In this document: positions 12,707 to 23,340 of the stretch, piece by piece | Layout: the number at the start of each line of letters is the position of its first letter | Numbering within the stretch: position 1 is the stretch's first letter | Assembly: GCF_003265705.1 (NCBI RefSeq) | Contig: NW_020312903.1 | Location: 25,024,434 to 25,088,433, forward strand | Source: Callorhinus ursinus | Lineage: Eukaryota > Chordata > Mammalia > Carnivora > Otariidae | Reading direction: 5' to 3' | Length of the DNA stretch: 64,000 nt | Notes under the pieces: model-generated | The model's input: the letters and a program-made list of their open reading frames with translations, nothing else | What the model was told of the DNA's origin: nothing | Databases searched by the model: none | Position numbers and translations under genes: made by a program

Positions 12707-14219
12707 AAGAAATGCATTTGCTGACATTGTGCCTGAAATTCCTTAGTTCTACTTTAATTATTTCTAAAAATTATTTAAGCCTGGAAAAGAAAATCTGTTC
12801 AAATCCTTGTTGATGTGCAAGACTGTCCTAAATTTTAAAATATTTTCTCATTCTAAAAGTTATCAGTCTATTAATGCCATCGTGTAATATCATTTTAAAC
12901 CAATCACTTATCACTGAGAACAGATCAGATTATTAATTAATTGGCATAAAAACATATACCTTATATATAAATGTGTAAAATGACTAAGAAATTCAGAAAA
13001 CAGACCGACAGAAATAGAAATTAAACTGAAAAAGAAGGCACAACCTGGATCAATCTTGAGAACAGTTTGAATAGTCAGGCATTTGAGAATCTGGTTTTAA
13101 TAGATCCTTGATTGAATATTTTTACAACAGCAAAGGTGACAAGCCAATAAAAATATTTGGCAATTCAATTTTTGCTCATTGGAGCAACCAGGAACCCAAC
13201 CAAAGGCAGATCTGATACAAAAACCAAGTATATATCTGCCAAACATCAAAGCCAAAATGATTTGTAATTCACCGTGGAAAAAGCCACACAACAGTGGTTT
13301 TGCTGTGAAATGGAAATTAGCTATTTAACCCAATTTAAATGACAGAGTTCAAATATAAAGAATAAACAACTCACATCAACAAAGTATTTTTTATTCTGAA
13401 TTTTTTCATAACTAAAAAAATCAAGAAAGATAGTAACTAATTCCTCAGGGTCACTGGCTAAAACATAAAAAAATATAGCAAGAAAGAAAGCTAGGCAGTG
13501 TGATATTTGCTATTAGAATGTCATTGAACATAGGATGTTATATAATAAATGTACCCTTTTAAATGATTTTAAGGAGTTTTCAAGTATTAAGTGCATAAGA
13601 AGAATGTAGTTTTTAAAGTTCCTTTAGGCTTCATTAACATAGTTTACTTCAAGCACATTTACATTATGCTAGGATCCATTTCTAGAAACTAATTATTTGA
13701 ATTTCTCAGAGAAGGTTCTGTTTTCCTTTTGAATACCTGAGAATAATAGCAAACACATTTCTTCTTTTTCCTTATTTCCTTCCTAAAAAATCACAGATAA
13801 CACTGAGTGAGCTATAAACGTAAACCACACAGTTAATGTAATATAAAATTCATGATACACTTAACTTCTCAAATCTCCTATGTTTCATTTTCTAGAGTCA
13901 ATTATTGTGGGAAGATTGATTACATTTACTATCAAAAGTTATGCAGGTCTTTTTAGCTGATTCCTGTCCAGTAACTGCTGAACATCTAGGCTAAGTTCGG
14001 CAAAGAGAGAAGAGAATAAAAAGGTGACATAGGTAGCATCAAAATCTATCCCAAGCCCTCTGGGCAAAAATCCTTTCCCATATTCTTATATTTATGCAAA
14101 CACTTTAAGGACAAAGGCTTCTTTAAAAGATGGAGTATTTTAAATAGTGGTATAGGCCACTTTTGTATCTTATATGTACAATTCAAGGATGTTCAAAATG
14201 GGGCCCCTGAGAGACTAAA
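12707..14219. other. Unassigned AT-rich non-coding sequence
   Basis: No gene or repeat family recognised. Open frames are 65 codons or shorter. Confidence 0.5.
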
Positions 14220-14320
14220 TGACCATCCATCAATTCACTCACTCATTTATCAAATATCCACTTAGCAGCAACTATAAGCAAAAGTGCTGTAAAGAGTGAG
14301 AGACAGAAGACATGACATCT
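14220..14320 (+). repeat. Possible L2 3' fragment
   Basis: The order ATTCACTCACTCATTTATCA, ATATCCACTTAGCAGCAACT, GTGCTGTAAAGAG parallels the L2 3' end (repeated TTCA units, a TATTTATTGAGCACCTACT-like block and a GTGCTAGG-like block). It is highly diverged, and the assignment rests on order more than identity. Confidence 0.4.
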
Positions 14321-14806
14321 CTCACTCAGTAACTTACTAACTGAAAAGGAAGCTAAAACAAGGACATTTTCATTTAGAAATCATTTAAGAGGGAAGATGA
14401 AAATCTCTGATATGCTACGGGTGTTACACACAAAAGGCTGGAGAATGGAGTAATTCTAGGACATCAGGGGCAGGACTCAGTTCTTCCAGGTAACAACCTG
14501 AAGTCTTACGGAGCAAGTTACAATAAGCACACCGAGTTGTATTAGTAAGAACAAAACCCAGGAAAGTAAATTTAACTTTCATACACTAAGTTTTCCAATT
14601 TTGTATGGAACACATTATCTTTTTAGAGCTTTAGTATAAAACATATTCCAAGTTTAATTTTTATTCACTAAACAAAGAATGAAAAAAAAACATACTAATG
14701 CTTCCTAAGTCTCTGAAAATCAGTACTGTAAGCATACACTATCAAGACAGAAATTTCCAGAGATTCTGAAATCATGGGAAAAAAAAATATCCCTCTCACC
14801 CTCTGT

Positions 14807-14826
14807 ATGTATGTATGTATGTATGA
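14807..14826. repeat. (TATG)n tetranucleotide repeat
   Basis: About five tandem TATG units followed by a GAGA patch. Confidence 0.85.
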
Positions 14827-15044
14827 GAGAGATACAAAGAAATGGTGAGACTGTGGATTTGGAAAATAGGAGAGAAAATTAAAATTCATGTAATAATTTA
14901 AGATCAATAACATATCCGACACCATTTTCAATCAAGGTTTAGTTTTGTTCACAAAACTATGTGATATGTGCTATGTGATGACAGAAATGACATATACAGT
15001 ATGTTACATGATCATATAATTGGGAGAAAGGAATTGACACTGAC

Positions 15045-15260
15045 TAATGTCTATGTGACAGCCACTCTGCCAGGTTGCTTTCATGTACTTAGTTCATTGA
15101 AACCTCACCACCACACTCTGAGAGGGGTATATCAATTTGTTGTTGTTGTTGGAACTAAGATCCTGTGGGATTAAGTGTTGTACTCAAGGTTAGTCTGGAT
15201 TAGAATCTGGACTGAAAAATAATTTTTTTTTCAGATTCTGATGCTCAGGTACTCTAATGC
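15045..15260 (-). repeat. MIR SINE fragment, minus strand
   Basis: Reads as reverse MIR: a CTATGTGACAGCCACTCTGC block, TTCATGTACTTAGTTCATTG, CCTCACCACCACACTCTGAG, then a degraded stretch with a (TTG)n patch and ACTCAAGGTTAGTCTGGATT. The order matches MIR reverse complement (size-sorted end, then the ACTTGCCCAAGGTCACACAG core). Ancient and inactive. Confidence 0.6.
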
Positions 15261-16504
15261 TCTAATACTCAAAGTAAAAACAGTATCGGGTTGATGAGAA
15301 AAGATGGCTGTCATGTTTTTGGCTAATTACCTCTTTAACAAAATTATAGAATAAACTGAATAATCATAATGTTCTAAAAAGTGAGGAGGACCATCCTAGA
15401 TGAATAAAGGGACTTTAAAGAAAAAATCTAATAACTGCTGGCATCTACCTTTCATAAAAAGCATAGAAATAAATGAGGGGTTTTCTATTCATGTGTTTCA
15501 TCCTACAAATCTGTATTTACTAAAAAGCGGATCTGAAAACTATTCCCCCAATTAACTCTTCACAACTTATTGTGGTATAAACTCAGATATGTAGGCCAAT
15601 TTAACAGATGTCAGAGTATGTTCTTACTTCACATTTTAAAAGTACAGTTACATAATTATTTCTAAGTAAAATTATAAATTGTTTATATACCATAGTTACT
15701 ATTATACTTAAAAACCAAGTGAAAAAAATGCCTATTTTCTTTCTTAGTAAATATTATAAAACTAAGGCTAATATTAAGCCAATGACTTTGGGGGGAGGGG
15801 TACAAAAGCTCTCATTATTTTATAAGTATTTAGTAACTATCATATTTTCACATTCCTTCAATAAAAATATGAGCCCCAAGAATATCAGACCACTGTACCT
15901 TCACCAAGACCCATTTACTTTACACCATAGTAGAAAACACTTTCCTACAACAATAGCCAAACTGAAGTTGGTGTGATTTGTAGATGTGAATGCCTCAGTT
16001 TATTAGCTTTGGGAGTTGAGTTCCATGTTCCATTTCTGCTTTGGGAACAGTTTCATTTCTAAAGCCCACCCTTAAATACAGCCAGTTCCTTCCTGTGTTA
16101 CCCTTTTCCCTTTTGGCCTATTTCTATACTTAGCAAGCCAAATTGAATTTTCAGAATGGTTGCCAAGTTCAAGTCCTCAAAAGCCATTTCATGACACTAA
16201 TGTTGATGTTCCACAAGAGTACAAGTCCATTATTATAAAACTACTATTCACCCATAATTTGACATGTTATACCTCTCAGAAAGCAAGTGGATGTGATGGT
16301 GAGAACAAAACCTGTTTGCACATTGTGTCATTAATTTTTTCTGACATTGATCCCCAGTATTCACTGAGATTAATGTTGAGATTCTGGAACAAAAAAATAA
16401 TGCAACAGCATTGTAATTAATAAGTACAAATAAATTAAAAATATATATATTTAAGATATACACACAGTTGTGATACTGTATAGTACAGTAATCAAAAGTC
16501 TGTA
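15261..16504. other. Unassigned non-coding sequence upstream of the large L1
   Basis: No gene recognised. An AT dinucleotide run sits at about 16439-16452, shortly before the L1 begins. Open frames are below 90 codons and without recognisable motifs. Confidence 0.45.
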
Positions 16505-18738
16505 TTCTGCAGTTTGGTAGCCAAGTGCCCAGCCCCCATGCACCACAGTAGCAGCAGGCCCCACCCTAGTCAGGCTGGGGAGCACCCAGCCTCAGTATGC
16601 CACAGCCAGTAGGCAAAAGCAACCCACACAGGGTATGCCTCTTGACTGCCTGACTCTGGTGGCCAGGAGTGGGGGTGCATTTATGGGACCCACAGGTCTG
16701 AAATAATCAGAGAAACAGCCCTTGGCAGGATACTACCTCCAGTGCATTGCATAAACAACAGATTGAAACACAACTCCAGCTTCCTATGAAAAGAGCCTAT
16801 CTTCTTGTCATGGAGCCTGAGGGGCAGTGTTCAGTTTTGCCACACATCCCAAGGCTACAGAGGTGCCCCCAGAAAACATGGGCAGGAAAACACCATATTA
16901 GTGCCCTATTATGGCATCACCAAGGCTCAATGATACCTCCAAGAAGGGAGCTATTATACACATCCAAAGCCACAATTTTTGCAACTTTCACTCAGGGCAC
17001 ACCTCCAGAACTCCTGGTCTGGAAGTCAGCATGGTTTATAATTACAGCCCACTAGACAGTTTATATTTACATATCTGAAAAGCTGCTGCCTGAGAATCTG
17101 GCCTACAATTAGCCTGAAACTAAGCACTATCTGAGACCCCTTCCTTTGGAACACTGACAGGTCTTAGAATAACCTCAACAAATGTGACCCATCAAGATTT
17201 AGATAATCACGAAGGTCCAAGAATCAACCAAAAGCTAGGGCAAGTTTGCACAAAAAGGTTCATCTATACAAGTCCACTCCTTTAAGACTGACTGGGAGAG
17301 ATAGCTGTTTCGCCTAATACATAGAAATAAATACAGTCAAGCAAAACGAGGACACAGAGCAAAATGTTCCAAACAAAAAGAACAAGCCTCAGGAAAAGAC
17401 CTTAATGGAACAGAGAAAAGCAACCAACCTGATAAAGAGTTCAAAGTAATAATCATAAAGATGCTCATCAAATTCAGGAAAAGAATGGATGAACAAAGTG
17501 AGAACTTAAACAAAGAAATGTAAATCATAAGAAAGTACCAAACAGAAGTCAGAGAGCTGAAGAGTGTACTAGCTGAAGTAAAAATATATATACGGGGGGT
17601 TCAACAGCACATTAGATAAAACAGGAGAAGAGATAAAGTAGAAGAATGGATCAGCAACCTGGAAGACAGGGTACTGGAAATCACCCAATCAGAGCAGCAA
17701 AAAGAAAAAAGAATTTTAAAAAAGTGAAAGTATCTTAAGGGAACTGCGGGACAACATCAAGCAGAAAAACATCCACATTATAGGGGTCCCAGAAGGAGAA
17801 AAGTGAGAGAAGGGGATAGAGAACTTATTTGAAAAAAATAACGGCTGAACACTTCCTTAACTTGGAAAAGAAACAGATACCAAGCTCCAGGAAACAAAGA
17901 GAATTTCAAATAAGATGAACCCAAAGACAGCCACACCAAGACAGTTTTCATTAAATTGTCAAAAGTTAAAGAGAGGAAATTAAAAGCAGCAAGAGAATGA
18001 ACAACTTGTTACACACAAGGGAACCCCCATAAGACTATCAGCTGATTTCCCAGCAGAAACTTTGCAGGCCAGAAGAGAATAGCATGATATATTCAAAGTG
18101 CTGAAAGGAAAAATCTTCCAACCAAGAATAGTCTACCCAGCAAAATTATCACTAATAGTGGAAAAAAAGATAAAGAGTTTTCCAGGCAAGCAAAAACTAA
18201 AGATATTCATCATTACTAAACGGGTCTTAAAGAAATGTTAAAGGGACTTGATGAAGCTAAAAAGGAACTAACAAATAACAAGCAAACATACAAAAATAAA
18301 AATCTCATTAAATGCAAATATATAGTAAAGGTAGTGGATTCCACTTACAAAGCTAACATGAGAGTTAAAAGACGAGAACAGTAAAAATAAATATAATTAA
18401 AACAATTACTTTAGGAATACACAAAATAAAAAGATGTAAAATAATGACATCAAAAACAGAACACTTGCAGGGGGATAAAAATGTAGTTTAGAATGCACTC
18501 AAACTGAAAATGCTATGAACTGACAACAGACTGTTACATATACAGGATGTTATATGTGAACCTCATGGTAACCACAAACCAAAAATCTACAGTAGATACA
18601 CAAAAGAGAATGAGAAACAAATCTAAATATAACACTAAAGAAAATCACCAAACCACAAGGGAAGAGAGCAAGGGAAGAGAGCAAGGAAGGAAAGGAACAG
18701 AGAGGAACAACATAAACAGGCAGAAAACAATCAACAAA

Positions 18739-20375
18739 ATGGTGATCAGCATATATATATATATATCAATAATTACTTTAAATATAAATAGACTAAATTC
18801 TGCAATCACAAAACATAGAGTTACTGGGTTTAAAAAAATAAAAGACTTATCAATATGTTGCTTACAAGAGACTCACTTCAGATCTAAGAACACACAGAGA
18901 CTAAAAGGATGGGGGAAAAAATTCCATACAAATGAAAATGAAAAGAAAGCTGCTATACTTATATTTACATCAGACAAAATAGATTTTAAAACAAAGACTG
19001 AAATAAAAGACTAAGAAGAACATTACATAATGATAAAGAAGTTAATCCAATAAGTGGAGTTAATCTAATTATACATATTATCCAACATGCATAAATATTT
19101 ATGTGTACAACATAGGAGGACCTAAGTATATAAAGTGATTATTATCAGATCTAAGAGGAGAAATTGACAGCAATACAGTAATAGTAGGGAACTCTAATAT
19201 CCCTCTTAAATAACGGATAAATCATCCATGCAGAAAATCAATCTGGAAACATCAACCTTAAATAACACATTAAAACAGACGGACTTAATAGATATATATA
19301 AAACATCCCATCCAAAAGCAGAATACACATACTTCTCTTGTGCATATTAATCATTCTCCCAGACAGACCACATGTTAGGTCAAAAAACAAGTCTAAAAGG
19401 ACTGAAATCATATCAAGCATCTTTTTTTACAAAAATGGTATAAAACAAGAAATCAATTACAGGAAGAAAACTAGAAAAATCACAAATATGTGGAGGTTAA
19501 AAAACATGCTACTGAACAACCAGTGGGTCAAAACAGAAATAATAATAATAATAAAAAAAGAAATATATACCTGGATACAAATGAAAATAGAAATACAATA
19601 GTTCAAATCTGTGAGATGCAGCAAAAGCTGTTTTAAAAGAGAAGTTTATAGCAATACAGGCCTACCTCAAGACACAATATCAAATACACAATCTAACTCT
19701 ACACCTAAAAGACATAGAAAAAGAAGAACATTATAAGCCCATAGTTAGCGAAGGATGGAAATAGTAAAAATCAGAGTGAAAATAAATGAAATAAAAAGAC
19801 AATGGAAAAGACTGATGAAACTAAGAGCAGGTTCATCAAAAAGATAAATGAAATTTACAAAACTTTAGCTAGGGTAACCAAGAGAACAAAAGAGAGGGCT
19901 CAAATAAATAAAATCAGAAATGAAAGGGGAGAAGTTAACAACTGATACCACAGAAATACAAAGGAGCATAAGAGAATACTATGACAATTACCATCCCAAT
20001 AATAAGGCAACCTTAAGGAATGGATAAGTTACTAGAAACATACAACCTACCATGACCAAATCATGAAGAAATAGAAAATTTTAACAGACCAATTACTAGC
20101 AAAGAGATTGAATCAGTAATCAAAACCTCCCAACAAACAGACATCCAGGGACAGACGGCTTCACTGGTGAATCCTACCAAACATTAAAAAATTTAATAAC
20201 TAAACTTCTGAAGTTTTTCCAAAAAATTGAAAGAAGGGAATGCTTCCAAATTCATTTTATAAGGCCAGCCTTACCCTGATACCAAAACCAGACATGGGAC
20301 ACCACAAAAAAAAAAAAAAGAAAGAAATTACATGCCAATATCCCTAATGAACATAGGTGCAAAAATCCTCAAAAA
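18739..20375 (+). pseudogene. L1 ORF2 N-terminal part (endonuclease and start of RT), broken
   Basis: ORF2 of LINE-1 encodes an apurinic-like endonuclease and a reverse transcriptase. The start is the ATG at 18739 (MVIS...), followed by IITLNINRLNS and CCLQETHF, so the active-site N and E of the first endonuclease motifs are still visible. The frame stops at TAA 19012-19014, where the family has lysine. Further on, the GDFN motif reads GNSN (catalytic D lost, near 19190), the RIDHMLG block has lost a base near 19370, and the SDHNG motif is FYKNG (catalytic H lost, near 19430). Later blocks NMLLNNQWVK (about 19505) and the PDGFTGE equivalent near 20150 are recognisable. The part ends with RT motif text ending in AKIL near 20370. 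Confidence 0.9.
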
Positions 20376-20386
20376 AAATTTTTTTT

Positions 20387-21150
20387 CCAAAGAGGACATA
20401 CAGCTGGCCAACAGGTACATGAAAAAATGTTCAATATCACTAATTATCAGGGAAATGAAAATCAAAACCACAATGAGATATCACGTTACACCTGTTATAA
20501 TTGCTATTATCAAAAAGACAAGAAAGAACAAGTGTTGACAAGGATGCAGAAAAAAGGAAACCCTCGGGGTGCCTGGGTGGCTCGGTCAGTTAAGCATCCA
20601 ACTCTTGATTTTAGCTCAGGTCATGATCTTGGAGTGGTGAGATCGAGCCCTGCCTTGGGCTCCATGCTCAGCGAGGAGTCTGCTTGAGATTCTTTCCCTC
20701 TGCCCCTCCCCCACTCACGCTCACTAGCGTTCTCTCCCTCTCAAATAAATAAATAAATCTTTCTTAAAAAAAAAAAGAAAACCCTCACACACTGTTGGTA
20801 GGAACATAAATTGGTGCAGCCACTATGGAAAACAGTATGGAGGTTTCTCAAAAAGTTAAAATAGAAATAACATATGATCCAGCTATTCCACTTCTGGGTA
20901 TTTATATGAAGAATACAAAATAGTAAGTTGAAAGGTATGTGCACCTAATGTTCATTGCATTACGACAACCAAGATATAGAGACAAAATATGTCCAATGAT
21001 GGATGAATGGATAAAGATGTGAGATAGATAGACACACAGTGAAACACTACTCAACCATAAAAAAGAAAGAAATCTTGCCATTTGTGACTACATGGATGGA
21101 ACTTGAAGGTATTATGCTAAATGAAATAAGAGAAAGGTCAATAAAGTCAG
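20387..21150 (+). pseudogene. L1 ORF2 C-terminus joined after a deletion, interrupted by a SINE
   Basis: Immediately after an A-run/T-run junction the translation reads [20 protein letters not shown] and [13 protein letters not shown], which are C-terminal ORF2 blocks. About 500 residues including the RT catalytic FADD region are missing between this and the preceding AKIL block. The reading frame is open across the join (20332-20538). After the SINE (20566-20778) the next blocks follow as [17 protein letters not shown]. The Cys-rich C-terminal motif is degraded by stops. Confidence 0.85.
20566..20778 (+). mobile_element. Can-SINE (SINEC), plus strand, inside L1
   Basis: Head GGGGTGCCTGGGTGGCTCGG, CT-rich body, tail (AAAT)n then TCTTTCTT and an A-run. 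Flanked by an 8-base duplication AAACCCTC (20558-20565 and 20779-20786). It splits the L1 ORF2 C-terminal sequence GGAAACCCTC|ACACACTGTTGG, so it is younger than the L1. Confidence 0.95.
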
Positions 21151-21461
21151 TAATGAATTATTTCACTTACATATGAAATCTAAAACAAAAACAAAAACAT
21201 ATAGATTAAAAAAACAGATTGGTGATTACCAGAGGGGAAGGGGATTGAAGGTGAGTGATATGGGTAAATGGGCCCAACTTTACAGTGATGGATGGTACAG
21301 ACTTATGGTGATCATCACTTTGCAGTATATACAAGTATCAAATTATAGTGCTATATACCTGAAACTTGTATAAGTTATATAATCAATTTTACCCCCTCAA
21401 ACTAAATAAATCAAACGTATCCTGGTGAACTTTTAAAAAAAGTGAGAAAAACATACTTTTC

Positions 21462-21543
21462 CTGAATACATAATAGAGGATAGAAGATGTCAGAACTGCA
21501 GACTGAATACATAATAGAGGATAGAAGACCGTCAGAATGGCGG
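21462..21543. repeat. Tandem duplication, period 41, two copies
   Basis: The unit beginning CTGAATACATAATAGAGGAT starts at 21462 and again at 21503. The first 26 bases are identical and the remainder (TGTCAGAACTGCAGA versus CCGTCAGAATGGCGGA) is similar. It lies between the L1 tail and the following SINE. Confidence 0.85.
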
Positions 21544-21550
21544 AAATAAT

Positions 21551-21740
21551 GGGGCACCTGGGTGGCTCAGTCAGTTAAGCGTCCAACTCTTGATTTTGGC
21601 TCAGGTCTTGATCTCAGGGTGGTGAAATCGAGCCTGTAGTGGGCTTGGCACTGGGTGTGGAGCGTGCTTAATATCCTCTCCCTCTCCCTCTCCCATTGCC
21701 CCTCCCCCCACCTACATGCTCTCTAAAAAAAAAAAAAAAA
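21551..21740 (+). mobile_element. Can-SINE (SINEC), plus strand
   Basis: Full-length head GGGGCACCTGGGTGGCTCAG, then AACTCTTGATTTTGGCTCAG, a CT-rich body and a 16-base A tail. Flanked by a 16-base imperfect duplication (21535-21550 and 21741-21756, 13/16 matching). Its 3' duplication was reused as the target of the next SINE. Confidence 0.95.
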
Positions 21741-21760
21741 GAATTGCAGAAATCATTTTT

Positions 21761-21961
21761 TAAAAGGTTTATTTATTTATTTTAGAGAGAAAGAGAGAGA
21801 GAGAGCAGGGTGGGGGGAAGAGCAGAGGGAGAGAAAGTCTTAAGCAGACACCACACTGAGCATGGAGCCCAACGTGGGGCTTGATCTCATGACCCTGCGA
21901 TCATGACCTGAACCAAAATCAAGACTCGGGTGCTTAACCAACTGTGCCACCCAGGTGCCCC
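21761..21961 (-). mobile_element. Can-SINE (SINEC), minus strand, tail-to-tail with previous
   Basis: Inverted order: T-rich tail, GTTTATTTATTTATTTTAGA, GA-rich tract, then inverted head ending GTGCCACCCAGGTGCCCC. Flanking duplication TTGCAGAAATCATTTTT (21744-21760) versus TTGAAGAAATTATTTTT (21962-21978). The target overlaps the 3' duplication of the neighbouring plus-strand SINE, so this copy inserted second. Confidence 0.95.
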
Positions 21962-21974
21962 TTGAAGAAATTAT

Positions 21975-22095
21975 TTTTAAAATTGACTGCAGGAATGGAT
22001 GGTGGTGATGGTTGTACAACATTGCAAATGTACTAAATGCCTCTGAAATGTAAACTTGAAAATAGCTAAAATGGTAAATAAACAGTTTATTTTGC
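21975..22095 (+). mobile_element. L1 3' UTR end fragment
   Basis: The blocks GGAATGGATGGTGGTGATGG, TTGTACAACATTGCAAATG, AATGCCTCTGAAATG and AGCTAAAATGGTAAA match the end of L1M 3' UTRs. It differs in type from the L1 tail ending near 21410, so it probably belongs to a separate L1 insertion; the SINE pair lies at its left side. Confidence 0.7.
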
Positions 22096-22109
22096 ATCTA
22101 GTTCATCTT

Positions 22110-22280
22110 TGCTAGGTGTTGTACATACATAATCTCCACTCTCCTAGACAATATGAAAAAGGGCTATTATTTTCATTTTATAGTAAAAAGAAGTTAAAAA
22201 TTTGTACCAAGGTCAAACATTAAAAATGAAAGCAAACCACAACTCAAATCCAAGTATCTCTGACCTTGCTGCATTATGCT
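22110..22280 (-). repeat. MIR SINE fragment, minus strand
   Basis: Reverse MIR order: TTGTACATACATAATCTCC, GGGCTATTATTTTCATTTTA, AAGTTAAAAATTTGTACCAA and CAACTCAAATCCAAGTATC. Ancient and inactive. Confidence 0.6.
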
Positions 22281-22404
22281 CTGAAAAATATAAAGGCTGG
22301 TGTTAAATACCATGTTTTAGATAGATAGCTGGCAAGATCAATCTTCTAGATCAATAGCTGGGTAGTCGATTGATCTTGACTGAGTTAAAGGTGAAGAGAT
22401 CTCA

Positions 22405-22555
22405 AAAACCACTTAGTTTAAGTAACAATAAAAAAATGGAGTCCCTAACAGTTTTATTTATTTGCTCAAGATTTTACTGATCCTTAGAAAAGAGGACTTG
22501 GCTATAAATAGGTTCCTGACCTCAAGCTCAATGCTTTTCTGCCACATTATATTAA
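22405..22555 (-). repeat. Possible MIR-like ancient fragment
   Basis: CCACTTAGTTTAAG, TTTGCTCAAGATTTTACTGA and CCTCAAGCTCAATGCTTTTC are in the order of the MIR-type pattern (lesion of the 'CTAGTCCAA...ACTTGCTCAAGGTCA' type). Weak and diverged. Confidence 0.35.
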
Positions 22556-22609
22556 GTTGAAACTATACCTTTATACCTTAAACAGAAGATATTAAGACAT
22601 AAGTATCAA

Positions 22610-22820
22610 TTCTCCTTCAAATCTTAGACAAAATACCTCCTTCTCAATAAACCCTTCTTGATTTCAATGTAATATTACCCAATGATTTTTAGTATACCTT
22701 TACTGTTGTTTTTCTTTCATAGGATTGATTACTAGTTATAACTATTTTAGTTATTCACTCATTCATTAATTTCATTTCATTATTGTCTGATTTTTCTGCC
22801 CCAGTAGAATATAAGTTAAT
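22610..22820 (+). repeat. L2 fragment, plus strand
   Basis: TCTCCTTCAAATCTTAGAC, TCAATAAACCCTTCTTGATT and, at the end, GCCCCAGTAGAATATAAGTT resemble the L2 3' region (CCTTCTCCATGAAGCCTTCC ... AGACTGTAAGCTCC). Diverged. Confidence 0.5.
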
Positions 22821-23121
22821 AGTAGTTGGCCTCATTTGATGTACTGGTAAGGGCAGTTTGGCATTAACAAGGCTTAAGAAAGGTTTTAGCTTCCCAAGGT
22901 AAGGATGCACAGAGACCTGAGGCAGCCTCTCAGAAGATTCTTGCGCTGGAATCATGGACTGAACCAACAAAAGCCATCAGATCTGAAGGGCCATGGTAGC
23001 ATGTCCACTGAGAGATATGTCTCTTAGTACTGATTGGTAGGAAGAGATTTCTTGATAACCAAATCCCATACATATATTAGTATGGGTTTTCTTCGAAACA
23101 GACACCTAAACTGGATTAAAT
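22821..23121. other. Unassigned sequence
   Basis: No recognisable repeat or gene. The short minus-strand open frame here (71 codons) has no family features. Confidence 0.45.
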
Positions 23122-23133
23122 ATGCCAACATTT

Positions 23134-23328
23134 GGGGTGCCTGGGTGGCTCAGTCATTAAGCGTCTGCCTTCAGCTTGGGTCATGATCCCGGGGTCCTGG
23201 GTTCGAGCCCCACATCGGGCTCCCTGCTCAGTGGGAAGCCTTCTTCTCCCTCCCCCCACTCCCCCTGCTTGTGTTCCCTCTCTTGCTGTGTCTCTGTCAA
23301 ATAAATAAATAAGATTTAAAAAAAAAAA
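23134..23328 (+). mobile_element. Can-SINE (SINEC), plus strand, young-looking
   Basis: Head GGGGTGCCTGGGTGGCTCAG, an intact RNA polymerase III B box (GGTTCGAGCC at 23200-23209), CT-rich body ending TCTCTTGCTGTGTCTCTGTC, (AAATA) tail and an A-run. A perfect 12-base duplication ATGCCAACATTT flanks it (23122-23133 and 23329-23340). Perfect duplication, intact box and long A tail suggest one of the youngest insertions in the window. Confidence 0.97.
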
Positions 23329-23340
23329 ATGCCAACATTT

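Larger units (their letters stand above)
16505..21420 (+). mobile_element. Ancient L1 (L1M-type), nearly full span with internal deletion
   Basis: Parts in order: a GC-richer 5' UTR from about 16505 (blocks such as GGTGGCCAGGAGTGGGGGTG and CAGTGCATTGCATAAACAAC); an ORF1-type coiled-coil region at about 17340-18180 with stops; an inter-ORF spacer; ORF2 from an ATG at 18739; a large ORF2 deletion near 20370-20386; the ORF2 C-terminus; and a 3' UTR ending near 21410. A Can-SINE sits inside at 20566-20778. A short tandem duplication of a GGAAGAGAGCAAG-like unit lies near 18660-18690 and an (AT)n run near 18750. Stops, frameshifts and the deletion make it immobile. The exact subfamily is uncertain and no target duplication was identified. 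Confidence 0.92.

Noticed and set aside
12499..12717. 72-codon open frame on the minus strand
   Set aside because: Lies almost wholly in a Can-SINE; the translation repeats in other SINE-crossing frames (for example at 21840-22097 and 20427-20687).
16747..17055. 102-codon frame in GC-richer sequence
   Set aside because: Falls in the L1 5' UTR blocks; no family recognised.
18547..19014. 155-codon frame, the longest in the window
   Set aside because: It is inter-ORF spacer plus the first part of a dead L1 ORF2; the true ORF2 start is 18739 and the frame ends at an inactivating stop.
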